From NCBI RefSeq assembly GCF_963576545.1, contig NC_083645.1:3620001-3684000 (forward strand): DNA of 64,000 nt. Direction: 5' to 3'. Source of the DNA: Limanda limanda (taxonomy: Eukaryota > Chordata > Actinopteri > Pleuronectiformes > Pleuronectidae). The stretch's first letter is position 1. The number at the start of each line of letters is the position of its first letter. The translations under genes and the position numbers were made by a program. The notes beneath the pieces were generated by a model. That model was not told the origin of the DNA, searched no databases, and was given only the letters and a program-made list of their open reading frames with translations. Positions 11,742-21,235 of the stretch are shown here, in pieces.

Positions 11742-11991
11742 AGCACTTCCCGTCCTGTAGATCCACCCCTGGCTCTGGAAATCCTCCTGCGTTGGCCCTC
11801 ATCTCCAGGTTGACCTCTGTGACCTTCCTGTCATCTGTGTTGAGAGGCATTTGGCTTGCACTCGTTCCATCGACGTCGTCTTCTTCTTCCATCCGCACGT
11901 CCTTAAGCACAATCCAGTCTCCTGGTTTCAGGTCACGCAGTCCTCTCTCCATGGATTTAGATAGAATCTCCTCGTCTGCCTGTGGATTTTA
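11677..11991 (-). pseudogene. Possible integrase C-terminal remnant of the retrovirus
   Basis: The minus-strand frame contains LKPGDWIVLKD near its start. This resembles the LxPGDWVLVKD motif at the start of the C-terminal beta-barrel of gamma/epsilon-type retroviral integrases. After that the resemblance stops and the sequence becomes acidic (EEEDDVDG). The frame is preceded on the minus strand by a pyrimidine run and AG, as at a splice acceptor, so it may instead be the first part of a spliced downstream gene. Most of pol is absent. I infer a deletion scar joining the integrase tail to env sequence. Confidence 0.35.
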
Positions 11992-14173
11992 AAGAGTACA
12001 GGAAACAGTTTAAAACAATATCTACCAGTTTGTTTTTCAATGTGTTTTTCAATGTGTTTGTTATGTTTGTTTTTTACTTCCTTCTCTCTCCACTGTCCCA
12101 TCCCTGGCGGGATGTGGCATGATGTTGCCTTGTGTTGATACTCATACTCACCAGTATCCATAATGCTATGCTTATGAATATGTTACCCTTGTCAGCGGAC
12201 ATCCTTTTGAAATCTTCCATCATGGAATGAGTTCTCCGAACAGTATCTGTTTCACCGCTGGAGAATCCTGTTTAGATGTTTGGGAAACACTTCTGCTTGC
12301 ATAGAAATCATGTCATAAAACAAAACAGTATTTATTTATTTCCCTAACCTACTTTATTAACTTAATCTTTATTAAACCTCTCTATAAATGATTAAACCGT
12401 TTGTTTTGAGGTGGATGTCAATCTTGTAGAATCTGGATGTCTCTATTTTATTTGTAACTCAAATTACATAACTCTGTTTTTAGAGTGTTTCTTGTGTACA
12501 CCCGATAACCCAATTCATCTATATCCAGCATATGTTACTCCTCTCTCTTGACACACTGACTCCAGTCATGTGTCAATCCAACCTAATGAGAAAACATACA
12601 CAGGTTGAACAAAATCATCCATATCCCACATCAAAAGTCCATCGACCACCAAACAAAACACAGTCTATCAAGACTACTTAATTCCTAAACTAATAAACCC
12701 AAATCTGCATTCTAAAAAAAATTTAGTTCGATGTAGCCTTGCTAACAGCTCCTGTAACCCACATTAAATGTCAGTGTCAAGAATCATTCAACTGCCTTCC
12801 ATGTCCTCTACAGACTGCATACTGTTTGCAACCAGTAACACAGTCAAGGCAAGACAATGGTGTGAAGTCAATCTCATGAATTTCTTCTTCAGCCCAAATC
12901 ACATGCAGAACCCCCATGCAAACAAGCTATCAGTGTAAATCTTGACACTCTCGCCACTAGCATATTTGCATCTCTTTGGTCCATGCATGTAATGATGGGG
13001 ACGGTTTTCCTTTGTTTCAAACAGAGTCGTAAAACCCCTCTGTCATTCGTTATCACACTGTGATGCTGAAAACCTGTCATCAAACACTTCAGTTTCACAG
13101 TAATCAGCTGTTAACCATTTAAATCTTAATTTGTTCTACTGATAAAGTTAAGAATTTCCTAGTTAAAAACTTTCTATTTGTAAATAGTAATGTCTATCAT
13201 CCAAAACAATACTGTATCATAGCTGAACCTCCTAGCTGTTGAAAAGTGAACGTTATTTTCTCCAGCAAATATCATTGTTACAGCATATGACACTAGTAAA
13301 GTCTTATTTCAAAGTATCACACATATCACATTATTCTGTTCTCTCAGAAAATCGTTTGCGATTAACTTTAAACCTTCCTTTTTAAAATCTTTTCATTTGA
13401 TTAAATGTATTTTCTTTTCTTATAGCCAATGTATCTATCAAAAACTACTGAGACAACACCGTATTTACTTATTCTAAATGCAACCAAACTTATTTTATCC
13501 TTAATTTACTTACTATATAACCTTTTAAACTAAATTTGTCTTACCAAGTGTTTAGATAAATCTAAGTAAATACCATTTGTGCTCTAATTTGATCTCTCCC
13601 CTTGCTCTTTGCAAGAGGATGTTAATTTAGAGGTGAGAAATTTGTCTCGGATCATCCATTGATACGCTTGTGTCAGATCCCCCTTTCTCGTTTAAATAAA
13701 TGCAGATGTTATTCAACTCTGTCTTCCACTACTGCCCTGCTGTTTTAAAATTTAGCATACTATTCTATCTTCCCCCTAAATTTTACCCAGCAGTAAAGTG
13801 ACAACAGAGATAAATGTTTGTCTTGCATTTAGCCTCTAACCACATTATTAAACCCCAATGATAAAAATGGATCTATCTACAACTTTTGCATATGTTTTTC
13901 TATCATTATGAGCTATATAACATTCATTCTAAAAGTAATATCACACTATTCACACATATTTACTGGTGCTTTTAGTTCCTGAACCTAAAAATAGATTTAA
14001 TTTGTGTGTTTTTAGTAATTAGTTTTATTGATTTCTACTTTAACTATAATAATGTTAACCATATGCTTTATGTGTAACATTAATTCACATGGTGTCTGCA
14101 GCTGTGTTCTTACTTATATGAAGTTTTGTTGAACTTCTCTCTCTCCATCATGGTCTGCTCTTGATGGCATTTT
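11992..14173 (-). other. Retroviral interior without coding capacity
   Basis: This 2.2 kb of very AT-rich sequence lies between gag and the integrase-like remnant, where protease, reverse transcriptase, RNase H and integrase would be. I see no YXDD box, no DTG aspartic protease motif and no long frame on either strand. It may be filler captured when pol was deleted or sequence unrelated to retroviruses. Its composition is distinctly more AT-rich than the LTRs. Confidence 0.6.
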
Positions 14174-14851
14174 CTACTGTTCCCAGCTCAACTGCTGGTC
14201 AGTAACACTGTTGTGTGGATTCTCAGGGCAATTTCTTGCCCAGTGTCCTGCTTCAGCGCATATGAAACAAGTCCCATCTCTCCCACGTCCTCTCTCTCTC
14301 CCACGTCCGCGGGCTTGGCTTTTCCAAGCATTTGGCTGTGCAGCTTTCAGCGTCCCTGTAAAATTAGCACATCTTCCACATGCAAAATGGTGGAAACTGA
14401 AAGCCTGCTCACCTTCACCTCCACAACAAAGCTGAATTCTGGAAGTGTCGATTGGGACGTTTGAGGCCGACGCCTGCTCTGTCTGCAACGATCTCCCTCT
14501 CAGTGGAAATGTATCCAGATCAGAACCTATTTGGAGAGACTGATACCTGGAGATTATTTCGGTTACTTCCTTCTGTATACTGTCTCTTATGTTGACTTCA
14601 GTCAACCAACACTCAAATGCTCTCCAGTCTGGCACAAATAGCTCCACATCTCTCCCTCTTGTTGCTTCTTTGCTTCGTTCTTGTTCAATGAGCAATTTGA
14701 TCTTAAGTTGCTTCAACTGATTTAAAGTTATGTTCCCTGTGTTTGGAAAATCATAGTTTTTTACCCACAAGCCAAACTGTGTAACACTATAATGACCATA
14801 CTTCAGAACCATATCTTGAACTGTAGGAGAAGAAATCTGTGGTAAATTCAT
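14174..14851 (-). CDS. Short retroviral Gag-like protein with one zinc knuckle
   Basis: An open frame of 225 codons. Residues 195-208 form a CCHC zinc knuckle (C-x2-C-x4-H-x4-C, CFICAEAGHWARNC). This is the nucleocapsid finger that packages genomic RNA, and its GHWARxCP form is like that of gammaretroviral Gag. Just before it lies an arginine/glycine-rich RNA-binding stretch (RGRGRERGRGRD). The N-terminal ~120 residues, with VPDWRAFECWLTEV, could be a matrix-type domain. The length is under half that of a normal Gag, and no capsid major homology region is visible, so capsid appears deleted. The ATG at 14851 is the first in the frame after a ~1.2-kb leader. Because the LTRs are nearly identical, the frame may be intact through youth rather than selection. 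It acts, if expressed, in the cytoplasm on its own RNA. Confidence 0.8.
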   Translation of the reverse strand: MNLPQISSPTVQDMVLKYGHYSVTQFGLWVKNYDFPNTGNITLNQLKQLKIKLLIEQERSKEATRGRDVELFVPDWRAFECWLTEVNIRDSIQKEVTEIISRYQSLQIGSDLDTFPLRGRSLQTEQASASNVPIDTSRIQLCCGGEGEQAFSFHHFACGRCANFTGTLKAAQPNAWKSQARGRGRERGRGRDGTCFICAEAGHWARNCPENPHNSVTDQQLSWEQ

Positions 14852-16039
14852 CTCTGTAATGGTTGTTTATCAATTTAAACTCTGATTTATTCAGTAGAAT
14901 ACGAATCTTTTGGGAATTTAAGTTCTACTGATATGGAAAAGACCCTAATGTTTCAGAATTAATTTCTAAAGCCAATTATTTTCCTATTTCTTAAAAAACG
15001 TCTATTTTCAAATTCGTTTTAAGATTGATCTGAATCTTTTTCTTTTTCTTTTGATATAAGCCTTTAAAACTTACACATATATCCCAAATATGATTGAAAT
15101 TATACTCACCTTATTCCAGTGTTGAGAATTCCAAGAAATCCTCTCTCACTCACTCCTCACTTTTTCTTTTTCAGCTGTAATTCTCAGATTAGTCTCATCA
15201 AATCATGCATGTTACTTGTATCAAATCATCAACATTTGTGTAACGTTGATAGTAACCTTTCACCTTCAAAACACTTTTTAAGAGACAATGAGAAAAACCC
15301 CTTCAGTTATAATATTGCCACTGTAATCACCTCTTGTAATTACTAAGTTTTAATTTTAATTCCTCTAATACAATTCTAAAACTCTGCATGAATCAAATCG
15401 CCTTAGAGAAAACTTAATTTCACATTTCTCTTAAACAAGACACATGCAGGTATAAAATGTATGGGAATTTATCAGATTTTTCAACAGATAGCTATGCTGA
15501 GACGATACAGACCTGGCCTAGGTCTCTCTGTCACAGCTTTTCCTCCATTTCAAAATAATAATACTATTATATATTTATATTCTACTCTTCTGCTTGTTTA
15601 CAATAACTATGAGCATGCCGCAGCGCCCAATATTAAAGTAATTTAGCATTAAACTCTTTCGCTAAACCCTGTTTAACATTTTGATCTTTTTTTGAAAAGA
15701 ATCTTAACCTATTAAGCTTATTGTGAATCCTACACCGGTCTCTAAGACCTCCTTAATGTATACACGTCTGTAACTCACTTCCCTGAATGAGTGAATTTCT
15801 TTGGACCTTTTTCCTTAAAAGATCTAAAAACAAGAATTATACTTTACCAGAATGAAACTGCTTGCCTGTCCCAGTCGGTTCTTTAGCCCACCTCAGTGAG
15901 CACTCCGGATTCTCAGAACATCAGGCCCACTGAAATAATAAAGGTTTAGTTCCAAACGTACTGCCCCGGCGCAATTACCTACCCTCAGCACCGAGAGCCA
16001 GAGTCGCTCACGTGGATGTCACTGCCAACAACAGCCAAA
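14852..16039 (-). other. 5' leader of the endogenous retrovirus
   Basis: This is about 1.2 kb between the 5' LTR and the gag start, with no long frame. Directly after the LTR (minus strand) comes TTTGGCTGTTGTTGGCAG, where a tRNA primer-binding site should lie. I cannot match it to a tRNA 3' end, so the primer is unassigned. A possible splice donor, TAG/GTAATT, lies near 15975 on the minus strand. An RNA packaging signal would be expected here, but none is identified. Confidence 0.7.
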
Positions 16040-16663
16040 TGTAATGGGAAATTATTACATATCATGACACAACAAGCAATTATCAATTCTGGATGTTTAA
16101 TTCAAACCGTCTGCGGACGGTTTACAAAGGTCAAGTCACGACAACAGACTTGACCTCAATGGCACAGAGCTCAAACATCACGGTGACAGATGTGAGGGCA
16201 ATGGCAAATGAGCTCTCAAAAGTACACTCCATTTATACAATCAGATCCCTCCTCTCCACAGTAAAATACATTTGTCCAATCAGCTTCTCTCCATGTCGTT
16301 ACAGGAAGACCAGACATTGGTCTCTGGCGGTCTCTTTGAAGTTTGAACAAGATGCTAAACGCATCTTGTTCCAGACCCTGTGAGTTTCTCAGAGATCTCC
16401 TGTCTCTGCAGGTCACACCTATTAGCCTTTGAAGCTCCCTGCTGCAGAAGACTTAATTGGCCCCTGTTGAGAAACCTTTTGTTCACACTAGACTGAGAAG
16501 GCCACGTCTATAAGGCCCTTCAAGAGCATTATGCATAGTGTTAACTTGAGCTAAACTCTGACTATGAGTCTTAAACACAGAAATACATCTTTCAGTAAAC
16601 TTCTTTCTATATAAATGTAATCTGTTACATTTGAACATGTCTAAATACAAAATTCCCATCACA
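16040..16663 (-). repeat. 5' LTR of the endogenous retrovirus
   Basis: The promoter-bearing LTR in the minus-strand reading. A TATA box (TATAAAT, complement of 16231-16237) is followed about 130 bp downstream by an ATTAAA poly(A) signal (16096-16101), giving plausible U3, R and U5 limits. Between them are two perfect hairpins (16129-16155 with 9-bp arms, 16104-16123 with 8-bp arms). The second ends two bases before ATTAAA. A third inverted repeat with 11-bp arms (16345-16371, GAACAAGATGC) lies in U3 upstream of the TATA box. Confidence 0.93.
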
Positions 16664-16668
16664 CATAC

Positions 16669-18480
16669 ATTATTTAAGACACACATCCCTCATCATACAG
16701 GCAGTCCTACACGTTATCAACCTCCATGGAAAGTATTCCAGAACACCGTATTCCAGCAACTGTAAGGCTTCAACAAGGACTTGAGTTGAAAATGGTGCCA
16801 AACATGATTAAAGAGAAATTAAATTTGTTCAACTGTGTTGGCGCAATATTTCTTTCTGAGGTCCTTCAACGGCTGTTTCATAGTGTGTTGAGTTGCTCAA
16901 TTTTGAGAAGGGGAGGACACTTGATGAGCAATTCCTTTCTGCCTGGTTGTATGATGTTTCATGTGTTCAACATTACTTTAAAGTTGCATTTATTATTCTA
17001 TTATTGCGTTTATCCTCTACCATCCAGCACGGAATTTGGTGGAAGCTAAGATGTAGTATGGATCGGTTAAAAAACCCATACCCATAAATATTTTCTTAAA
17101 TTTGTGACATTGTAAGGCGTCTTTAAAATTCAGTTATTTCTCAGATAATTATTTATCTTGGTATTTATGAATGTGATCGGTGTGCAGCAGATACAAGTAA
17201 ATGATCCGGATCTAGTGGATTAAATGTGGAGTCATAAGGCAAGGGTTGGGTCGTGGTGGGGCGTGCACACTACTGACTGCCATTCCAGTTTTGCCTTGCT
17301 GCTGTTTTTAAATGTAAACCTACCATCACCAATCTATTATCAGTAACTGAAAGGTTGAAAAGGCCTTGACCGTCTCTAAATGCATGAATGACCACAAACG
17401 TAGTCCAGTTTGCCTACATTCGGCATAAAATCAGTGTTCATCCAAATCCAATTCTCCTGCAATCTAAATCTTCTCACCCTGAACCCAAATTACAGTCATC
17501 AAGAACACGACTGCAGAAATCGAACTGTTAGCCCTGATTACACCAAGAGTCCAAAATATGCCGACTAAAACTGTGGAGGCTGCACTGATCATCTTCTCAG
17601 CAGGGGGTTCCACTGATGAGCTCCTTCCCTCTTCTTTAAGGCCTGATTAATCAATAGTGGAATCTGTGATTAAAATCTTTTTTTCGTCATTGAGCTCTCC
17701 AACCTGTAGAGTATGGTGTGCTCTGTGGATCTTTTTGTCCCAGTGGTTTACAAGTCACGTTACATACACAGTCTAAGTCTTTGTGCCAGATATTGTCTAA
17801 ATTCCAGCACTGACTTAATTTTAAATGAAGCTTCTCTTGCACCTCATGATTACTCTGTTGTCTTTTAGTATTCCTGCATAGTTCCCTCTCTTGCCCTACT
17901 TCTCGAATCCCATCTTCCTGCCTGCTGTTTCTTTAATCATCCCACTCTCTCTTTGTCTTGGCACCTACTTCCACTCCCCTAGCCTTCGCTACACCGCCTG
18001 CTTCTTGGGCTTCTCCACACTGTCGACTGATTTGACTCCGAGGCTGGCTGAAGTGGGCTCAGATTACATGGTTTATGCATTCTCAGTTCAATGAAACCAA
18101 TTGTTTGCACTGAGCAAAACAATTTCCTCCATAAAATGGCATCTGTGATACACTGAGCTTAATACCAGGATTGTACATCTACTTTGGCGGTTTCAGTTAA
18201 GTATAGAGTTTCTTCCATATCTTTGATCAAGTGTGTGTGTGGGGTTTTCTTAGTTCCTGGTTCAGATCTCTCAAATAGTCACAGCACATTTGTGTTCCAG
18301 CTCAAAACTGACTAACCCAGATTTTTGAGAAATAATTCCCCAGTCAGTAGAACGCCAGGTATGACGTTGAGCAACCAAATCATCACTCCCTCACCGTAGG
18401 CACGTTCACATTATTCCAATGCTGTGATCATCGGAGAGGAGAACTGGCTGAAGTGACTACAAATGCTGTGTTGTTGTGGT
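16669..18480. other. No gene or element recognised
   Basis: Sequence downstream of the retroviral insertion. A 107-codon open frame at 16726-17049 has no recognisable domain, signal or exon borders. The rest has only short frames and a GT patch near 18231-18243. Nothing else could be supported. Confidence 0.5.
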
Positions 18481-18488
18481 ACACTGTC

Positions 18489-18560
18489 GGGGCAGCTGTG
18501 GTAGAGAGGTCGTCCTCTAACCACCTCTGGAGGGGAGTTTCTGCTCCTCACTTATGGCCA
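18489..18560 (+). repeat. Possible degenerate tRNA-derived SINE head
   Basis: The phrase 'ggggcagctgtggtagagag' followed by 'gtcgtcctctaaccac' resembles the A-box half of tRNA-derived fish SINEs (GGGGCGGCTGTGGCTCAG... GTAGAGCGGGTCGTCC). The B box that should follow, GGTTCGATCCC, is not recognisable. A diverged 5' fragment is the best reading, but chance similarity is possible. Confidence 0.35.
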
Positions 18561-19305
18561 GTTTGATGCCCTAACTAACTTGTATGTATGTTATATCTCA
18601 TTGCACCAATTGCTTAACAGTTAATCACCAGGTTCAAGCAGTTCATTGCTGATATCTGTTTATCACTGATGTATCACCTTCTGTATTGTCTGTGACTGGG
18701 AAATGTACCAACAGCTAAGCAACAAGCTCAAACATTAGGTTTGGTACATCTACAAATGTACAAAATATGAATAAAGCTAAATAGAAGCCACAAATATTAT
18801 TCCATTTCTTTCTAATATCAGTTAATGATTTATTGACATTACTTAAGAAAAAAAACACATGGTTTTTCAAAATGATTGTGTGACAGATAAGTATCCATTT
18901 CATGACTTACAATGATGAAACATTAAAAGTATCTATGCTTATTGGTTACTTTTCTCAGAATCTTCCGAGATCATGGCGAGATTGCAAAACAAGATGCAGT
19001 ATGTGTTCAGCCAACCTGACTCAGACCTCGACTATCGTCTATCACTCATGAATTAATCCTGACTGATGCACTGGCAGAGCGGAGCTGCCAGTAAATATAG
19101 TAGATGCCCTCAGAGAACTCAAGCTGGTTGGCTGCCAGCTGGAAAAAAACAGCAATAACTACACAGCAAATATCAGAACATGGAATTTTCTGCCGCAAAC
19201 ATGATTTAACAAATCTGAAGTGTAAAGGCAGCCTTACAATAAAACACGATACAATATATGTAAGTCCAAACAGCTTGAGGAGGAAAATCTGCACACGAGC
19301 GTTTC

Positions 19306-19650
19306 AGTCAGACAACTCATGTTCAAATGTTTATTGTAACAGTAGAACATGTTAGCGTTTGGCATCAAGGCTCCGACATAACCACTCCCCCAGATATGAT
19401 TACATAGACATGCTGGGAGTGATGAGCAAATACTTATAACCCCCCCCCCCTCAAAGCCCACAGGTGGATGCTGGGGTGGAGGAGGGACTGAAGCGACTGG
19501 CAGCAAAACTGACGCAGCAGCACAACAAGCAAAGGGAGTGATGGGACATTTTCTCTGCTTAAATAGAATGCCTTGTACGGTGGTTGTGTATTATAGACTA
19601 TTGTGGAGAGTGAGGTATGTCACATGATGCCTGTCACATGATTGGAGCAG
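19306..19650 (-). repeat. Unclassified repeat, LTR-like, copy 1
   Basis: This copy shares many blocks with 28466-28670: 'cagtcaga.aactca', 'atgtttattg', 'gcaaagggagtgatg', 'gtggagagtgagg.atgtca'. On the minus strand both copies carry an AATAAA signal (complement of TTTATT at 19329-19334) some 100-150 bp after a TATAA-like phrase. That order fits an LTR or a 3' retroelement end, but no termini or target duplication were found. A C homopolymer at 19441-19450 and a short GTCACATGAT tandem duplication lie inside it. Confidence 0.45.
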
Positions 19651-20122
19651 CGCAGCTCGAGTTGGCTGCCTGAACTAGCTCGCAGGCGTCGCTCCATGAG
19701 TGGCAGAACCTTGTTTTTTGTTACTGCAAGATTGGGGAGAAATTTCTTTTGAATGACTGAATCTTCCATCCCACAATAAATAAATTAATATATAAAAAAA
19801 AGTAAGAAAAAGTACTCTTCTTCCCCTTGCCTCGGTAAAGGTTGGAACAGGAAAGAACATCTGTCCAAAGTGTGAGACAAGGCTGTGAAAAAGTTTCACA
19901 AAGGAGTATTGTATTCCAAACAGTGCCAGAAAATACAGGAAGCACAGGCACACTTGCTGTCTGAAAAGACTGGACTTTTCAAAGTCAAAGAACCAAACAA
20001 AAGTCTGAGAGCAAGACAGGAAGGGGGAAGTATAAGGTGACAGAGCTGCAGGGAACAGGAGGATGGAGAATCAGAAAGAGAACTTGGTGAAGAAGCAAAA
20101 CCGATTATTTCATCATTTACAG

Positions 20123-20826
20123 CAGGGGTTCCCAAACTTTTCAGCCTGCGACCCCCAAAATAACGGTGCCAGAGACTGGGGACCCCCAACGACACTGGAG
20201 GTGGTTTATAATGTTGCGCACAGCCACGCACATGCACTATGCATGCGTGCGTGCGTGAGTGCGTGCTTGTACATGTCTGCTCAGGTAGCCTCTCCTTCTC
20301 CGCTAGCCTGTCCTGTTCCTGTGGCCTCCTCGATTTGGTTGGTATTAACAAACGTTTCATTGTGACTGTCAATAATTTTCAGCTGCTTTCCAAAAGAGTT
20401 TTGGCCAGCTACCGTGTGACTGGTGCTGCTGTAAATTGAGCTGTCGCTAACCTGTGTCGTAAGATAAAAAAAGGAAATGTTTTTTTTTGTGGAGGAAAAA
20501 AGGGGAAAAAAAGAAAAAAACTGATGGGAAATGTGTAAGCTATTTTATTTAGTGACTCTTATTTTAAGGAGGGGTTTTACCGGAAGGATGTGCTGTACTA
20601 AACGGCTGCTATGTCTCCTGTGTCTTCCTTAGGCTGAGGCCTTATTCAATACAACAACTAAACGCTCGGCTACAATTGCATGGTTTTATTCAAATATCAA
20701 CTCATATGTATATATTCTACAATTTTTTTTTTTTTTTATAAAAAAAATAAATAATTGTATTTTTTTTTTAAATGCATTTCGCGACCCTGCCTCTGTGTCT
20801 CGCGACCCCCACTTTGGGAACCCCTG
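20123..20826. mobile_element. hAT MITE (704 bp)
   Basis: It starts CAGGGGTTCCCAAAC and ends GTTTGGGAACCCCTG-like sequence (CTTTGGGAACCCCTG), giving ~15-bp inverted ends of the hAT Charlie type. A perfect 8-bp duplication ATTTACAG lies at 20115-20122 and 20827-20834. The subterminal GCGACCCCC phrase also occurs in inverted orientation at both ends. The interior is a GT/GC-rich patch plus poly-A and poly-T tracts, with no transposase. Confidence 0.92.
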
Positions 20827-20834
20827 ATTTACAG

Positions 20835-21227
20835 CAGGGTCGGCAACCTTTTAGACACAAAGGGATCAATTTGAAATTGTCTTGTTAATTAGTGTCCCAT
20901 ATCAATGTTTTTAACATTAAGTGATATATTGAACCACATCAATATTTCAAACAGTCACGTCATTTATTCCATCGATATTGTCTATATGTAGACCTCAGTT
21001 AGAGAAACATTTGAATCTCATTATTATTGCAATAATAATTGTATGTGGTTAACCCAACAACCACATACTAAGCCGATGGTGCATTACGTTAATATCACTC
21101 AAGCTACCTAAGGCCGGCTGCGTAACGGCAAAACCTTTGAACATTTCTTTAAAAATAAATTTCCTGTGTGCCAATGATTATGGTGCCATCATTGTGCGAT
21201 AATCGTGCCTAAGGTTGATGACCCCTG
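20835..21227. mobile_element. hAT MITE (393 bp) abutting the previous one
   Basis: It starts CAGGGTCGGCAACCTTTTAG and ends TAAGGTTGATGACCCCTG, so the ends are inverted repeats of a different hAT family from its left neighbour. The right flank is ATTTAGAG (21228-21235) and the left flank ATTTACAG (20827-20834), a 7-of-8 target duplication. The two elements therefore share one flanking octamer. No coding frame is present. Confidence 0.88.
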
Positions 21228-21235
21228 ATTTAGAG

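Larger units (their letters stand above)
10597..16668 (-). mobile_element. Endogenous retrovirus, full insertion, internally deleted, minus strand
   Basis: Two direct 624-bp LTRs (10602-11225 and 16040-16663) bound a 4.8-kb interior. The LTRs start TG and end CA. The whole is flanked by a perfect 5-bp target duplication CATAC (10597-10601, 16664-16668), as made by retroviral integrases. A polypurine tract abuts the left LTR and the zinc-knuckle gag frame reads leftward, so transcription runs on the minus strand and the right LTR is the 5' LTR. The interior keeps a short gag, a possible integrase tail and a possible envelope tail, but no protease or reverse transcriptase. The LTRs differ at one position by my reading (10610 versus 16048), so the insertion is young. 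It must have moved with enzymes supplied in trans. Confidence 0.92.

Noticed and set aside
16022..16039. Primer-binding site next to the 5' LTR
   Set aside because: The position is right, but the sequence does not match any tRNA 3' end I can recall with confidence, so no primer is named.
19896..20372. 158-codon minus-strand open frame
   Set aside because: It crosses the left end and target duplication of a hAT MITE, so it is a composite of unrelated sequence.
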